Positions 34,598 through 47,610 of a DNA stretch of 64,000 bases are shown here, piece after piece. Origin of the DNA: Sipunculus nudus (Eukaryota > Annelida > Sipuncula > Golfingiida > Sipunculidae). The DNA lies in contig CM049318.1 of assembly GCA_026874595.1 (NCBI GenBank), positions 15,578,241 through 15,642,240 of the forward strand, given 5' to 3'. The position numbers and the translations under genes are program-made. The notes below the pieces were generated by a model, which made no database searches, was not told where the DNA came from, and saw nothing but the letters and a program-made list of their open reading frames with translations. Numbering within the stretch: position 1 is the first letter of the stretch; every line of letters starts with the position of its first letter.

Positions 34598-34972
34598 AGG
34601 GTGCAACAAATAATAATTCAAAAAATTTTATTGAATTAAATGTCAATTGAGTTCTTTTCCCAATTTTGTCTTTCGATCTCTATATATTTATAAATGTATA
34701 TCTCAGTGATCCCATTCACATTTTGGAACAGAAAGGAAATTTTGATTATTGCAGAGGAGATGGTCCCTCTGTAATATATATTTTGGTGTACAAATGGAAT
34801 ACACCATAGAATATACAAATTACATCTTTATTTTGCCATAAAATGATATCCAATGGCACTCCTGAAAACTGCCATTAAAACGTCATTAAATTTGGGTCAA
34901 AACACAGAATTTTTTATTAAGATATTTTGATCCCTATGTATGTGTATATATAATTATATATTTGTTGCACCT
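34598..34972. mobile_element. ~375-bp MITE with AGGGTGCAACAAATA ends
   Basis: The left end AGGGTGCAACAAATA and the right end TATTTGTTGCACCT are inverted with one difference. The flanks ttatatat and ttatatgc agree at six of eight bases, compatible with a decayed 8-bp duplication. AGGG(n)TGCAAC ends are typical of hAT-type MITEs (recalled, not searched). No coding. Confidence 0.5.
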
Positions 34973-35071
34973 TTATATGCATCTGTTGCTGATTCATATA
35001 TATATATATATATTATTTGTATAAATCATATAATTGTTAATATATATAACATTGACACATATTATTTGTAA

Positions 35072-35094
35072 GGAGGTAACTTAAGCTTGCCATG
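35072..35094 (+). repeat. 23-bp exact inverted match to 42,080-42,102
   Basis: GGAGGTAACTTAAGCTTGCC plus ATG is found as its exact reverse complement 7 kb downstream. It probably marks the end of a dispersed repeat present in both orientations. Confidence 0.5.
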
Positions 35095-35384
35095 CACTGT
35101 TTAATTTACTGGTTTAACATTCCATAGTAAATTGATTGCTCAATAGATTAGACTTCTGAACCATATTTCCTTGATCAGATGCCCAGGGCATTAATTTTTT
35201 AAACTGCGCTGACTGAAAGCCCTCTGAGCTATAGTGAACACTCTTTGTCTGTCGTCTGTCTGTAGGTCCATCTGTCCATTAACAGGGCACAAATCATAAT
35301 TGCTGGACCTAGAAACTTCTAACAGAAAACCTATGGAGGTCCATAAAAAATCTCCTATGAAAATCTCATTGGAAACCTAAAATG

Positions 35385-35399
35385 AGGTCACCATGACCT
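35385..35399. promoter_or_regulatory. Perfect ERE-type palindrome inside a repeat
   Basis: AGGTCA-CCA-TGACCT in the 35.2 kb element. Confidence 0.5.
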
Positions 35400-35865
35400 A
35401 TATCTTCAAGCTACTGGGTTCAAAAGTACCTTCCAGAATAATTTAAAATTTGATACAAAACTCCAGTATATATGAATAACCAGTGCATTGATTGCCGTGA
35501 TTCTTTCCATGCATATTGATCATGGAGTGTTTCATCTTTCCTTAAGACAGGTGGCACCATCATTTATATACAATTTTTTCTCTATTTTTGAGACCTTCGG
35601 ATGAAGCAGTCTGTCTGTTAACAGAGCACAAATCATAAGTTTGACCTAGAAACTTCTGTACATCAGCTGAGGTCCTAGGCCAGTCTCCATTGAAATCTAA
35701 AATTAGGTCATGATGACCAACATTTTGTGAGCTAGTGGCTTAAAACATGAATTTGAGCACCCTGGCAGTCAGATGGGGCTTGGCACAAATTGTATCTGCT
35801 AGGCCGAGAATCTTCTTAGATCACACCAATGGAGCACCAAAAAGTCTTATTGGAAACATGAAATT

Positions 35866-35880
35866 AGGTCATGGTGACCT
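35866..35880. promoter_or_regulatory. Perfect ERE-type palindrome inside a repeat
   Basis: AGGTCA-TGG-TGACCT. A neighbour at 35,704-35,718 (AGGTCA-TGA-TGACCA) has one mismatch. Confidence 0.5.
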
Positions 35881-36043
35881 TTTATTTGTAAACTATGGGT
35901 TAAAAATATGATTTTCAGTAACCCTGAATATACAGTGACATCTTGGGCAGTCTTCATTGAAACCTGAAATAAGGTCATGGTGATCCATATTTGTGTACTA
36001 CGCAGCCAGAAATCTTAGAGAATCTCCATGGAAACCTAAAATT

Positions 36044-36058
36044 AGGTCACAGTGACCT
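36044..36058. promoter_or_regulatory. Perfect ERE-type palindrome inside a repeat
   Basis: AGGTCA-CAG-TGACCT, third perfect site in this element. Confidence 0.5.
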
Positions 36059-36679
36059 ATATCACTGGCCAAAAACATTTTAAGCACCCAGACAATCCTT
36101 TAAACTTGGTGCAAAACTTTACTGTTGGACTTAGAATCATTCGGCTGGACATGTTATCATGGAACTACAGGACATGTAACGGTCCCAAGGCAGCAGAAAT
36201 CTGGCACTTATAAAGAAACTACTGATTTTCCCCCAGCCTGCTTTGACCATTTATGATGCACTAAAACACCAGGTGGTGGGCCTGTCTGCTGAAAAAAATC
36301 TGCTGATGTGACTAGCACCCAACCAAATTCCAGTCAACAACACTCGACAGGCATCAGGCTCTGCCCAGAAACCACATGTGAGGCTATTCTCTCTGAGCCT
36401 GTGGCCTGTTCCCACGGTTGCCTGGGTGAAGAGCGGTCACTCAAAACAAAATGAACAACATTGGCTCCATGTATTTCTCCCTTGGCTTTCGATATAGGTA
36501 GTAGGCCTATAGGTAAAGGGCTGTGTAAAGAGCTTACGGACATGTTGGTTTGAAGAACTTTAATTGCTGCAGCTGATTTGGGATACCACCTACAACATTA
36601 GGCATTCAGATGATAAAATGCCTTTTTTTGTGAATGTCCTCCTAGTCTGCTGAGTGTCATGACCCAAGGGTCACTTGTT

Positions 36680-39600
36680 CAGTCTTGTCTACCTGTTCCA
36701 CCAGGTCAGGCATCAGTGATATATACACTGGGCTAGACTTTGTTCCTTTTCTACAAGGTTAGTCAGCAGTTTGAGTAGGATTGTCAGATTTTATTCTACA
36801 GTGATCATTTAAGTTTGTCTCCCTCTGTTTTGCTATAACAAAAGCACCAAAGTAATCAGACACTTTTCTCTTCTGAGAACTGAGAGAAAGGAAACAATTA
36901 TTTATTCTCACCCTGATAACTGTAATAATTCGTAAAGTATTCAAATGCTAATGTAAAAAAATCAATCTTTGACCTCTCCTATACACTTGACCTGCATTAA
37001 ACATGTTTACTCCTAATCATATCCATAACAATGTACATAAAAGTTGAATTGAGGCAGTAAGTTCTTTGTAGGAAACCTTTGACTTAACCCAAAATTGACT
37101 AGTAGCATAAGAAAATATATATAAAACAATTCTTTATAGTAACTCTCAAAGTTTCATCTGTAAATAAATATATGTAGCCAAAGAATTCCACTTGTTTCTA
37201 ACTGTACATTTTTTCAAACACCTTAGATAAAATCAAATACTTAAGCACAGCAATGTGACATAAAGATACTACAAGTCATTAATAGTGTTTAGAATTGCAC
37301 GTCTTGGCATTTATGGGTCAGCTATATTTACACCACCACCATGTGGCCAGAGATATTTTGTTTTACCCATAGTTTGTCTGAGTGTAAAAGAAAAACTTTA
37401 CAGATTTTTGTGTGTATAATTAGGATAACATCTGGGTAACAATGCATTCAATTATAGGGTTAACCTTGATCACCATCGTTTGTTCTTTTTTTTCATCCAG
37501 AGGTTTTCTTTCTGTTGAGGCACAGTTTTTTGTTGTTGTCCCAGTTGAAGCCCAGATCAGTTGTTACAGTGCTTATGAGGTAATGGAGATGTTGAATCTT
37601 GACAAAATATTCCTGTGTTGTCTGTAGTTTGATTAGGATCCTTGTGGAGGAAGTTGTAGTCTCTGACCACTTTCTTTTTTTACATGTTTGTGCCGCAGCC
37701 ATGGTCTTTGACGGTTTTCTGACTGTTCACTTGTTAGTGAGGCAAAAGTCTTAGTCAATGGAAGCTTCAGTTTGATGATACTTTATGCTGTTGGCACCTT
37801 TGTTATTAGACTTATAAAGGGACCATTATGCCTTGTCTCGGGCATCCTATGTCTTGCTTTTTTTAAATACTATTTATTATTGACATCATTAAGTAAAAAA
37901 TAATGATAACATGGATCAGAAATGACATTGCTCTAATGCATGGTCAAGTTTTATCACGTCTTCATGACATGCTGGTTAAAATTCATAAGTAATATCAAGA
38001 TCAAAGCATTGTTTTATTCAGCAAGAAACATTGAATACTGGACAAAAATTAAGGGATTTTCCCCCCTTATTTTTCTTTATTTTTCATTTTGTTTTATTCT
38101 TGAGTCATTGCACCATGTATCCCTTTGAAGACAAATTTGTTTACAAGACAAATCAGCCATGATAAAAAGAACAAAGAGAGTCAAAATCTAAGGAATGGGC
38201 TGATTTCTGTTGATAAGTTTCTCGTAAATATGGAAGTTGGTAATTATGATCTTGTTTGTTCCATAAATCTATCATCAAAGTCTTACAGGTTCAAAGCAAC
38301 CTGCCAGGCAAAAAAAAAGTCAGTGGGATGAGTAACATATGTGCATAAAGAAGTACATAACATCACCACATCAGCATAAAAAAAAATATGACAACCCAAA
38401 AACAACAAAAAACTGTTTGCACAAACAGCTCGGGTTGTTAAAGACAAAAGCTGGAAAACATGGTGATGCAAAAACCAATACAAAAAAAGCAAAAACCAAA
38501 AAAAAAAAAAAAAAAAAGAACATGTACAAATGTGCAAGAAAATGTATTCCCCACATGATTCTTGCCTGTGACTTTATCTCAAATGACTCTCAACAATTTC
38601 CTAAGTGTTTCACATATAATGACAAAATTTTTCTGTGGACCAAATCTTTGTTACTCCATTCAACTTCAAGGAATATTTGGTGCATTGACCAAGTGAATTT
38701 TATCCAAATTAATTTGTCTTCATTTGATTTAATCTTCACTTCATTTGTGATGTTTGATTTTTAATGAAAATTTAAAAAAATGAGACCTTGCATATTAAAG
38801 TATCATTGATCAAGTGTCTTCTTTCGTTTGATATCTAATTTTTTTTTCACTTTTTTCATTTGGTCCACCTTCCTTGGCCAGATTTAACAGAACGGCCTGG
38901 TTGGTGTATATAATTCAATATTTACCAAATTATTTTTGTGTTGTGGTATTAAATGATAAAGTGCACCAACATTGTCATTTCTTATCCACCTTTTCATATT
39001 TTTTTTGCTGTGTGATGTCAGTAAAGAATGATAAGTCAGATGAAGGGAAAAGGCTAAAATTTTTTAATAAATCCAATAGTAAACAGCATGATCAGCTGTC
39101 ATAACATGACTACTTTATTTACTAATAAATGAAGATATCACAGGCAACTGTAATTGCACTTAGACATTTTATTGCATATTATTAGTGCTTGTTTGGTGGA
39201 GTCAGTTTGAACTTGTTTTCCGGTCTGTTTTGCCTCATGGCATCAGGTTTTAAAGCATCTAGTCAAGGTATCCCTTTCTTCTCTTATTTTTATCAAGCAG
39301 TGGTTTTAAACATTTGCAGTGATGGAATCCTAACCTACCATGAATGGAGTGCATAATCTCTTTTAATGTCTTATTGGGAATTTATTTGCTCCTTTATAAG
39401 CTTTGGTGTAAGGGAACAGGATGGCAAAACTGGCACTTGTTTAATAGGTTTTACACCTGACTTTCTAGAGCACTTGTGAGTTATGTTCCAGCTGGACTAA
39501 TTAAGTCCTTAAACTGCTGGAGAACAGTGCAGAAAGAACAGGTGATGTTTTGTTAATGTAATATTAGTCTTGCAAAAAGAATTCCAGCCATGTTTTGTCA

Positions 39601-39824
39601 TCTCACCACCTTATCCCTCAACACTTTGAAATTAGTTTTTTTTTAATGTTCCTGCCATCCTTTAAAGTTTCTTTATGATTTCCATGATATTTAAACACTG
39701 ATCAGAAGTGACCAATTGTATTATTCAGTCAGGATTCTCTCTTGAGAACATTTTGATGTGATTAACATTTCTGACATCGCCAATTAAAATAATAGGGTTG
39801 TACATGTACATACCAATACAACTC
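36680..39824. other. 3.1 kb without recognisable gene or repeat
   Basis: AT-rich and low in family repeats. A-runs occur at about 38,500-38,517. Frames of 60-141 residues (for example 38,339-38,764, Lys/Asn/Thr-rich across an A-run) have no motif, splice or composition support. It may be intergenic or intronic. Confidence 0.4.
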
Positions 39825-40455
39825 TTACCATATGATGTCAATGATGAGCAAAATGCTATGTCAGAGTCTGAAAGGCCTAAACCTGAGACATCATGAGTCA
39901 CTGTCCTATTATGAATTAACAGAGCAGATATAAACATCCCTTGACATATCTTTCAGCCTTTTCAGTTTACCATTTTTTAGCAGTTGCATTTATTATCTCA
40001 CACCATATGATGTCAGTGATGAATAAATGCCAAACCAGATTAGATGAGGCTTTAAATCTGAGACATCCTGGGTTACTGTCATATCAACATTTTGTTTGTA
40101 GCCTTTTCATTTAACTATTGTTAGCAGTCAGTGAACATAGTGCTTTATAGATAGATCTGCCAAAAAATCCTAAACCTCATAGGCTCATATATGAAAATAT
40201 TACACAATGATTATAACAAGACAAGGAAATGCTATTTAAGTATTTATTTTGGTGAAACCTACACCAGGCATGAACCAATAAAATTTGATAGACTCTCTGA
40301 GAACATGCTGATTTTATTTTTGACTTGCCAATTTTTACAATATCACTGAATATACCTAAACTCACACCATGTGATGTCCATGATGAATAAATGCCAAATC
40401 AAAAGTCATAAATTCTGAGACATCATGGATTATTGTCACAGTATGAATTATTTTA
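39825..40455 (+). repeat. Three dispersed copies of a ~110-bp repeat
   Basis: The phrase ACCATATGATGTCAATGATG, then an 'aatgc.a..tcaga' stretch, then 'ctgagacatcatg' and 'ttactgtcata', recurs near 39,829, 40,003 and 40,367. Confidence 0.65.
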
Positions 40456-40859
40456 CCAAAGTACATATACTATAAGTAATAAAACTGTTGGCCAGTGTTA
40501 ACAGAAATGAACAACTTTTCCCCCTCAAGGCCTCCATTGTCACCAATCAAATTGAAATAACATTATAATATAACATTTGCAATAAATTAAAAAATCTTTT
40601 TTTTTAACAGGTTCTGTTTTACATACATATTAAATTGTTTCTTTTCTCTCAGTTCTCAGTTGGGTTCCTCATTACCCATACAAGAGAGGTTGCACCAATT
40701 ATGCTAAATAACAGATGGAGAGCCTTTTATGGTGTCTGTAAACAGAATTAAACATGAAAGGCAAGTTTATTATTATGGGCCCCACTTGAAAAGCAGTGGC
40801 CTATAGTGATGGCCTTGTTGTTTTGTTGGGCTGTCATTTTATTTGTCATAGACACTTTC
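40456..40859. other. Spacer, no feature
   Basis: AT-rich; nothing recognised. Confidence 0.4.
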
Positions 40860-41850
40860 ACATGCAGTGTCTCAGAAAGAATACATTTGATCCATCTCAG
40901 ATTCATTTGGATTAACAGTTAGGGCTGCTGATCTGACAAAATTCATAAGTGGCCACCAAAGGAAAACCAGTGATTTTACTTCAGGCACAGGATCTCAAAG
41001 AGGATAATGCTTGAACATTCTCAAATACATGGGGATAATTTGTGCTTACAAGGTTAATTACAGACCTTTCCAAATGCCAATATGGCCACTGGATAACAAT
41101 CAGTGATAATATTTCTGACAAAGTTTCTCAAAGAGGATATGTTTGATCTCTCTCAAATTCACAGGGATGATTTGTGCGTACAAGGTGCATTACAGACATG
41201 TCCAAATGCCAATATGGCCACTGGAGCACAATCAGTGATTATATTTCTGACAAAGTATCACAAAGAGGATGTGTTTGATCTCTCTCAAATTAACGGGGAT
41301 GATTTGTGCGTACAAGGTGAATTACAGACATGTCCAAATGCCAATATGGCCATTGGAGCACAATTGGTGATTATATTTGTTTGATCGTTCTCAGATTCAT
41401 GGGGAAAGTTTATGCCTAAGAGGGCTTTGTCTCGTCTGATGAATGACCCAATGGAAATCCAGTATCTCAAGAGAATATATTTGATCTTCCTCAAATTCAC
41501 AAAAATGATTGGTGTCTAAGAGGGCTTTAGCCCTATTAATTACTGACCATAGTCAAAGTCCATTATCGCTGCTGGTGCAAATTTGATTTTCATTCATGTG
41601 CAGTATATGAAACATTACCTGTGATTTTTATCTAATTCAGAGGGATGATTCGTGTCTATGCCAACTCCAGCCCTGTCCAATTTCAGGCCTGTCCTAGCTG
41701 TATGAAAGACTGCCACCACAGTGGAAGCATTGATTTTCTTTCACACACCGCATTCCAAAGAGAATTGGTTACAGGGATAATTAGTGCCTATTATGGCTAC
41801 AACCCTATCTAATTGCTGACCTGTCCAATGGTATGAATTAGTCATATTAC
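40860..41850 (+). repeat. ~130-bp tandem repeat, about 7 units
   Basis: The central units (41,113 and 41,247, offset about 134) are nearly identical: TCTGACAAAGT, TCAAAGAGGATATGTTTGAT, TGATTTGTGCGTACAAGGTG and AAATGCCAATATGGCCACTG. Outer units are decayed. The frame 41,103-41,384 shows the repeat as a peptide repeat (QTCPNANMA twice). Confidence 0.85.
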
Positions 41851-42359
41851 TAACCCCCCCCCCCCCCCCAGATGGCAGTACCTATCCCACACAGGTTTAT
41901 GCCGCCATATGCATATCAACATGGCCAGTCTAATTAAGTGTATAACTTGAGTAAATAATAAAATATTGTTAAGAACTGCTAACTACTTTGTGCAGACTGA
42001 TGATGTTTCTCTAAATAAATATGTCAGTCCCTGTATTTCTAATTATGCTGCATGGTAGCACTGGAAATGATTCATGTCACATGGCAAGCTTAAGTTACCT
42101 CCATTTATGTCTTTATGCATTGTATTACAAAACAGTTTAATGTGTCTTATTATTCAATGATATCATCTAACAGGTTGTTATATTGGATTGTTTATATAAC
42201 TACAATATGTATGGGACATTACCATGGTAACTTGGTAACAGCTAAAGGTGTCATATAACAACATTATACATATTGATGATGTAGACAGTATATGTCAAAG
42301 TACCTATCCAACACAGGTTTATGTTGCAATATGCATACCAACAGGGCCACTCAGTGGTA
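41851..42359. other. Spacer with C-run
   Basis: A C-run of about 14 near 41,852 and a 'gtacctatccaacacaggtttatg' phrase repeated at 41,880 and 42,300. No gene. Confidence 0.4.
42080..42102 (-). repeat. Partner of the 23-bp inverted match at 35,072
   Basis: CATGGCAAGCTTAAGTTACC plus TCC, exact reverse complement of 35,072-35,094. Confidence 0.5.
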
Positions 42360-45300
42360 GCTAGTGCATTGTATTGGCTTGAAATGTGTCCACAAAGCTT
42401 TTATAGCTTTATCTTGTACACAACACTTGTTTTGTGTATCACTCAGTAGTGGTGTGATGTATTGGCCTGAGATTATAAGTGTCCATGAAGCTTGATAGAT
42501 CTATCTTGTACACAGCAGTGTAATGTATTGGCCTTAGATTATCGCTCAGTGGTAGTGTGATGTATTGGCCTGAGATTATGAGTGTCTAAAAAGCTAGATA
42601 GCTTTATCTTGTACACACCACTGTTATGTGGACCACCCAGTGGTAGTGTGATGTATTGGCCTGAGATTATGAGTGTCCACAAAGCTTTAATAGCTTTATT
42701 TTGTACACAACAATTTTTTGGTGTACCACACAGTAGTGGTGTAATGTATTTGCCTGAGATTATGAGTGTACAAAAAGCTTTGGTAGCTATATCTTGTACA
42801 CAACACTGTATTGTGTACCACTCAGTGGTAGTTGCGTATTGGCCTGAGATAATGAGTGTCCGCAAAGCTTTGGTGGCTTTATGTTGTACACATGTTTTGT
42901 GTACCACTCAGTGGTAGTGTGATTTATTGGCCTGAGATTACAAATTTCAACACAGCTTTAATAGCTTTATTTTGTACAAAACACTGTATTGTGTACCACT
43001 CAGTGGTAGTGTGATGTATTGGCCTGAGATTATGAGTGTCCACAAAGCTTTGATAGCTTTATCTTGTACACAACATGTTTTGTGTACCACTCAGTGGTAG
43101 TGTGATGTATTGGCCTGAGATTATGAGTGTCCACAAAGCTTTGCTAGCTTTATCTTGTACACAACATGTTTTGTGTACCACTCATTGGTAGTGTGATGTA
43201 TTGGCCTGAGATTATGAGTGTCCACAAAGCTTTGCTAGCTTTATCTTGTACACATCACTGTTAAGTGTACCACTCAATGGTAGTGGATGTATTGGCCTGA
43301 GATTATGAGTGTCCACAAAGCTTTGATAGCTTTATCTTGTACACAACACTGTTTGTGTTCCACTCAGTGTTAGTGTGATGTATTGGCCAGAGATTATGAG
43401 TATCCACAGAGCTTTAATAGCTTTAATTATCTTGTACACAACACTGTTATGTGTACCACTCAGTGGTAGTGGATGTATTGGCCTGAGATTATGAGTGTCC
43501 ACAAAGCTTTGATAGCTTTATCTTGTACACAACACTGTTTTGTGTTCCACTCAGTGTTAGTGTGATGTATTGGCCAGAGATTATGAGTGTCCACAGAGCT
43601 TTAATAGCTTTAATTATCTTGTACACAACACTGTTATGTGTACCACTCAGTGGTAGTGTGATGTATTGGCCTGAGATTATGAGTGTCCACAAAGCTTTGC
43701 TAGTTTTATCTTGTACACAACACTGTTAAGTGTACCACTCGGTGGTAGTGGATATATTGGCCTAAGATTATGAGTGTCCACAAAGCTTTGATAGCTTTAT
43801 CTTGTACAAAACATGTTTTGTGTACCACTCAGTGGAAGTGTGATTTATTGGCCTGAGATTATGAGTGTCCACACAGCTTTGATAGCTTTTTTTGTACACA
43901 GCACTGTATTGTGTACCACTTGTCAATGGTAGTGTGATGTATTGACCTGAGATTATAAGTGTCCACAAAGCTTTGATAGCTTTATCTTTACACAACACTG
44001 TATTGTGAACCACTCAGTGGTAGTGGATGTATTGGCCTGAGATTATGAGTGTCCACAAAGCATTGATAGCTTTATCTTGTACACAACAAGTTTTGTGTAC
44101 CACTCAGTGGAAGTGTGATGTATTGGCCTGAGATTATGAGTGTCCACAAAGCTTTGCTAGCTTTATCTTGTACACAACACTGTATTGTGTACCACTCAGT
44201 GGTAGTGGATGTATTGGCCTGAGATTATGAGTGTCCACACAGCTTTGATAGCTTTATCTTTACACAACACTGTATTGTGTACCACTCAGTGGTAGTGGAT
44301 GTATTGGCCTGAGATTATGAGTGTCCACAAAGCTTTGATAGCTTTATCTTGTACACAACAAGTTTTGTGTACCACTCAGTGGAAGTGTGATGTATTGGCC
44401 TGAGATTATGAGTGTCCACAAAGCTTTGCTAGCTTTATCTTGTACACAACACTGTTAAGTGTACCAGTCAGTGCTAGTGGATGTATTGGCTTGAGATTAT
44501 GAGTGTCCCCTCAGTATTTTGTACACAACACTGTATTGTGTACCACTTGTCAGTGGTAGTGTGATGTATTGGCCTGAGATTATGAGTGTACACAAAGCTT
44601 TGGTAGCTTTATCGTGTACACAACATTTTTTTTTGTGTACCACTCAGTACTGATGTGATATATTGGCCTGAGATTATGATTGTCCGAAAAGCTATGATAG
44701 CTTTATCTTGTTCACATGTTATGTGGACCACTCGTTGGTAGTGTGATGTATTGGCCTGAAATTATGAGTGTCCAAAAAAAAAGCTTTGCTAGCTTTATCT
44801 TGTACATAACACTGTTAAGTGTACCACTCAGTGCTAGTGGATATATTGGCCTGAGATTATGAGTGTCCACAAAGCTTTGATAGCTTTATCTTTTACACAA
44901 CATGTTTTGTGTACCACTCAGTGGTAGTGATGTATTGGCCAGAGATTTTGAGTGTACACAAAGCTTTGATAGCTTTATCTTGTACACAACACTGTTATGT
45001 GGACCACTTGGTGGTAGTGTGATGTATTGGCTTGAGATTATGAGTGTCCCCTCAGTATTTTGTACACAACACTGTATTGTGTACCACTTGTCAGTGGTAG
45101 TGTGATGTATTGGCCTGAGATTATGAGTGTACACAAAGCTTTGGTAGCTTTATCTTATACACAACATTTTTTGTGTACCACTCAGTGGTAGTGGATGTAT
45201 TGGCCTGAGATTATGAGTGTCTGCAAAGCTTTGATAGCTTTATCTTGTACACAACAAGTTTTGTGTACCACTCAGTGGAAGTGTGATTTATTGGCCTGAG

Positions 45301-47610
45301 ATTATGAGTGTCCACAAAGCTTTGATAGCTTTATCTTGTACACAACACTGTTATGTGGACCACTTGGTGGTAGTGTGATGTATTGGCCTGAAATTATGAG
45401 TGTCCACAAACTTTGATAGCTTTATTTTGTACACAACACTGTCAAGTGTACCACTCAGTTGTAGTGGATGTATCGGCCTGAGATTATGAGTGTCCACAAA
45501 GCTGTGATAGCTTTATCTTGTACACATGTTATGTGTACCACTCAGTGGTAGTGGATGTATTGGCCTGAGATTATGAAAGTCAACAAAGCTTTGGTAGCTT
45601 TATCTTGTACACAACATTTTTTTTTGTGTACCACTTAGTAGTGATGTGATATATTGGCCTGAGATTATGAATGTCCACAAAGCCTTACTAGCTTTATCTT
45701 GTACACAACAGTGTATGGTGTATCACTCAATGGTAGAGTGATATATATGCCTGAGATTATGATTGTCCACAAAGCTTTGATTGATTTTTTTTGTACACAT
45801 GTTATGTGGACCACTCAGTTGTAGTGTGATGTATTGGCCTGAGATTATGAGTGTACACAAAGCTAGATAGCTTTATCTTTACACAACACTGTATTGTGTA
45901 CCACTCAGTGGTAGTGGATGTATTGGCCTGAGATTATGAGTGTCCACAAAGCTTTGATAGCTTTATCTTGTACACAACAAGTTTTGTGTACCACTCAGTG
46001 GAAGTGTGATGTATTGGCCTGAGATTATGAGTGTCCACAAAGCTTTGCTAGCTTTATCTTGTACACAACACTGTTAAGTGTACCAGTCAGTGCTAGTGGA
46101 TGTATTGGCTTGAGATTATGAGTGTCCCCTCAGTATTTTGTACACAACACTGTATTGTGTACCACTTGTCAGTGATAGTGTGATGTATTGGCCTGAGATT
46201 ATGAGTGTACACAAAGCTTTGGTAGCTTTATCGTGTACACAACATTTTTTTTTTGTGTACCACTCAGTACTGATGTGATATATTGGCCTGAGATTATGAT
46301 TGTCCGAAAAGCTATGATAGCTTTATCTTGTTCACATGTTATGTGGACCACTCGTTGGTAGTGTGATGTATTGGCCTGAAATTATGAGTGTCCAAAAAAA
46401 AAGCTTTGCTAGCTTTATCTTGTACATAACACTGTTAAGTGTACCACTCAGTGCTAGTGGATGTATTGGCCTGAGATTATGAGTGTCCACAAAGCTTTGA
46501 TAGCTTTATCTTTTACACAACATGTTTTGTGTACCACTCAGTGGTAGTGATGTATTGGCCAGAGATTTTGAGTGTACACAAAGCTTTGATAGCTTTATCT
46601 TATACACAACATTTTTTGTGTACCACTCAGTGGTAGTGGATGTATTGGCCTGAGATTATGAGTGTCTGCAAAGCTTTGATAGCTTTATCTTGTACACAAC
46701 AAGTTTTGTGTACCACTCAGTGGAAGTGTGATTTATTGGCCTGAGATTATGAGTGTCCACAAAGCTTTGATAGCTTTATCTTGTACACAACACTGTTATG
46801 TGGACCACTTGGTGGTAGTGTGATGTATTGGCCTGAAATTATGAGTGTCCACAAACTTTGATAGCTTTATTTTGTACACAACACTGTCAAGTGTACCACT
46901 CAGTTGTAGTGGATGTATCGGCCTGAGATTATGAGTGTCCACAAAGCTGTGATAGCTTTATCTTGTACACATGTTATGTGTACCACTCAGTGGTAGTGGA
47001 TGTATTGGCCTGAGATTATGAAAGTCATCAAAGCTTTGGTAGCTTTATCTTGTACACAACATTTTTTTTTGTGTACCACTTAGTAGTGATGTGATATATT
47101 GGCCTGAGATTATGAATGTCCACAAAGCCTTACTAGCTTTATCTTGTACACAACAGTGTATGGTGTACCACTCAATGGTAGAGTGATATATATGCCTGAG
47201 ATTATGATTGTCCACAAAGCTTTGATTGATTTTTGTTGTACACATGTTATGTGGACCACTCAGTTGTAGTGTGATGTATTGGCCTGAGATTATGAGTGTA
47301 CACAAAGCTAGATAGCTTTATTTTGTACACATGTTATGTGTACTACTCAGAGGTAGAGTGATGTATTGGCCTGAGATTATGAAAGTCAACAAAGCTTTAA
47401 TTGTTGATCTTGTACAAAACACTTTTTTGTGTACCACTCAGTAGTGGTGTGATATATTGGCCTGAGATAAGAATGTCCACAAAGCCTTACTAGCTTTATC
47501 TTGTACACAACAGTGTATGGTGTACCACTCAATGGTAGAGTGATATATATGCCTGAGATTATGAGTGTCCACAAAGCTAGATAGCTTTATCTTGTACACA
47601 AGATAGGTGG
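42360..47610 (+). repeat. ~91-bp satellite array, about 57 units
   Basis: The unit, read from the palindrome, is ACCACTCAGTGGTAGTG, GATGTATTGGCCTGAGATTA, GAGTGTCCACAAAGCTTTG and ATAGCTTTATCTTGTACACA. Three short palindromes (ACCACT-c-AGTGGT, AAAGCTTT, TTGTACACAA) recur in each unit. The core is a homogenised version of the decayed repeats at 3-5, 20.7-21.8 and 48.9-49.6 kb. All frames in it on both strands are unit translations. Confidence 0.95.
44250..47300 (+). repeat. 1.62-kb higher-order repeat, two adjacent copies
   Basis: Rare variants recur together at an offset of 1619-1620: the GTACCAGTCAGTGCTAGTGG unit (44,461 and 46,080), the TTGTTCACATGTTATGTGG unit (44,709 and 46,329) and the CCAAAAAAAAAGCTTTGC unit. 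Later markers are offset by about 1432-1448, so the second copy (from about 45,870) has lost roughly two units. Confidence 0.85.

Larger units (their letters stand above)
35198..36679 (+). mobile_element. Hairpin-family element, complete copy, 1.5 kb
   Basis: The 5' end CTGCGCTGACTGAAAG with CTCTGAGCTATAG and CTCTTTGTCTGTCG, and the 3' end CTGAGTGTCATGACCC-AAGGGTCACTTGTTC, match the family signatures. The body has one 330-bp unit and four shorter units carrying AGGTCAnnnTGACCT. A stretch at about 36,140-36,600 is not shared with other copies and may be captured or inserted. The minus-strand frame 36,334-36,543 has no recognisable domain. Confidence 0.6.

Noticed and set aside
38339-38764. 141-residue Lys/Asn-rich frame
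   Set aside because: It crosses poly(A) runs, has no domain, no matching splice structure and no codon-like composition.
42539-47574. Minus-strand frames with 'TLIISGQYITLPLSGTHN' repeats
   Set aside because: They recur with the 91-bp satellite unit and break with unit length changes.
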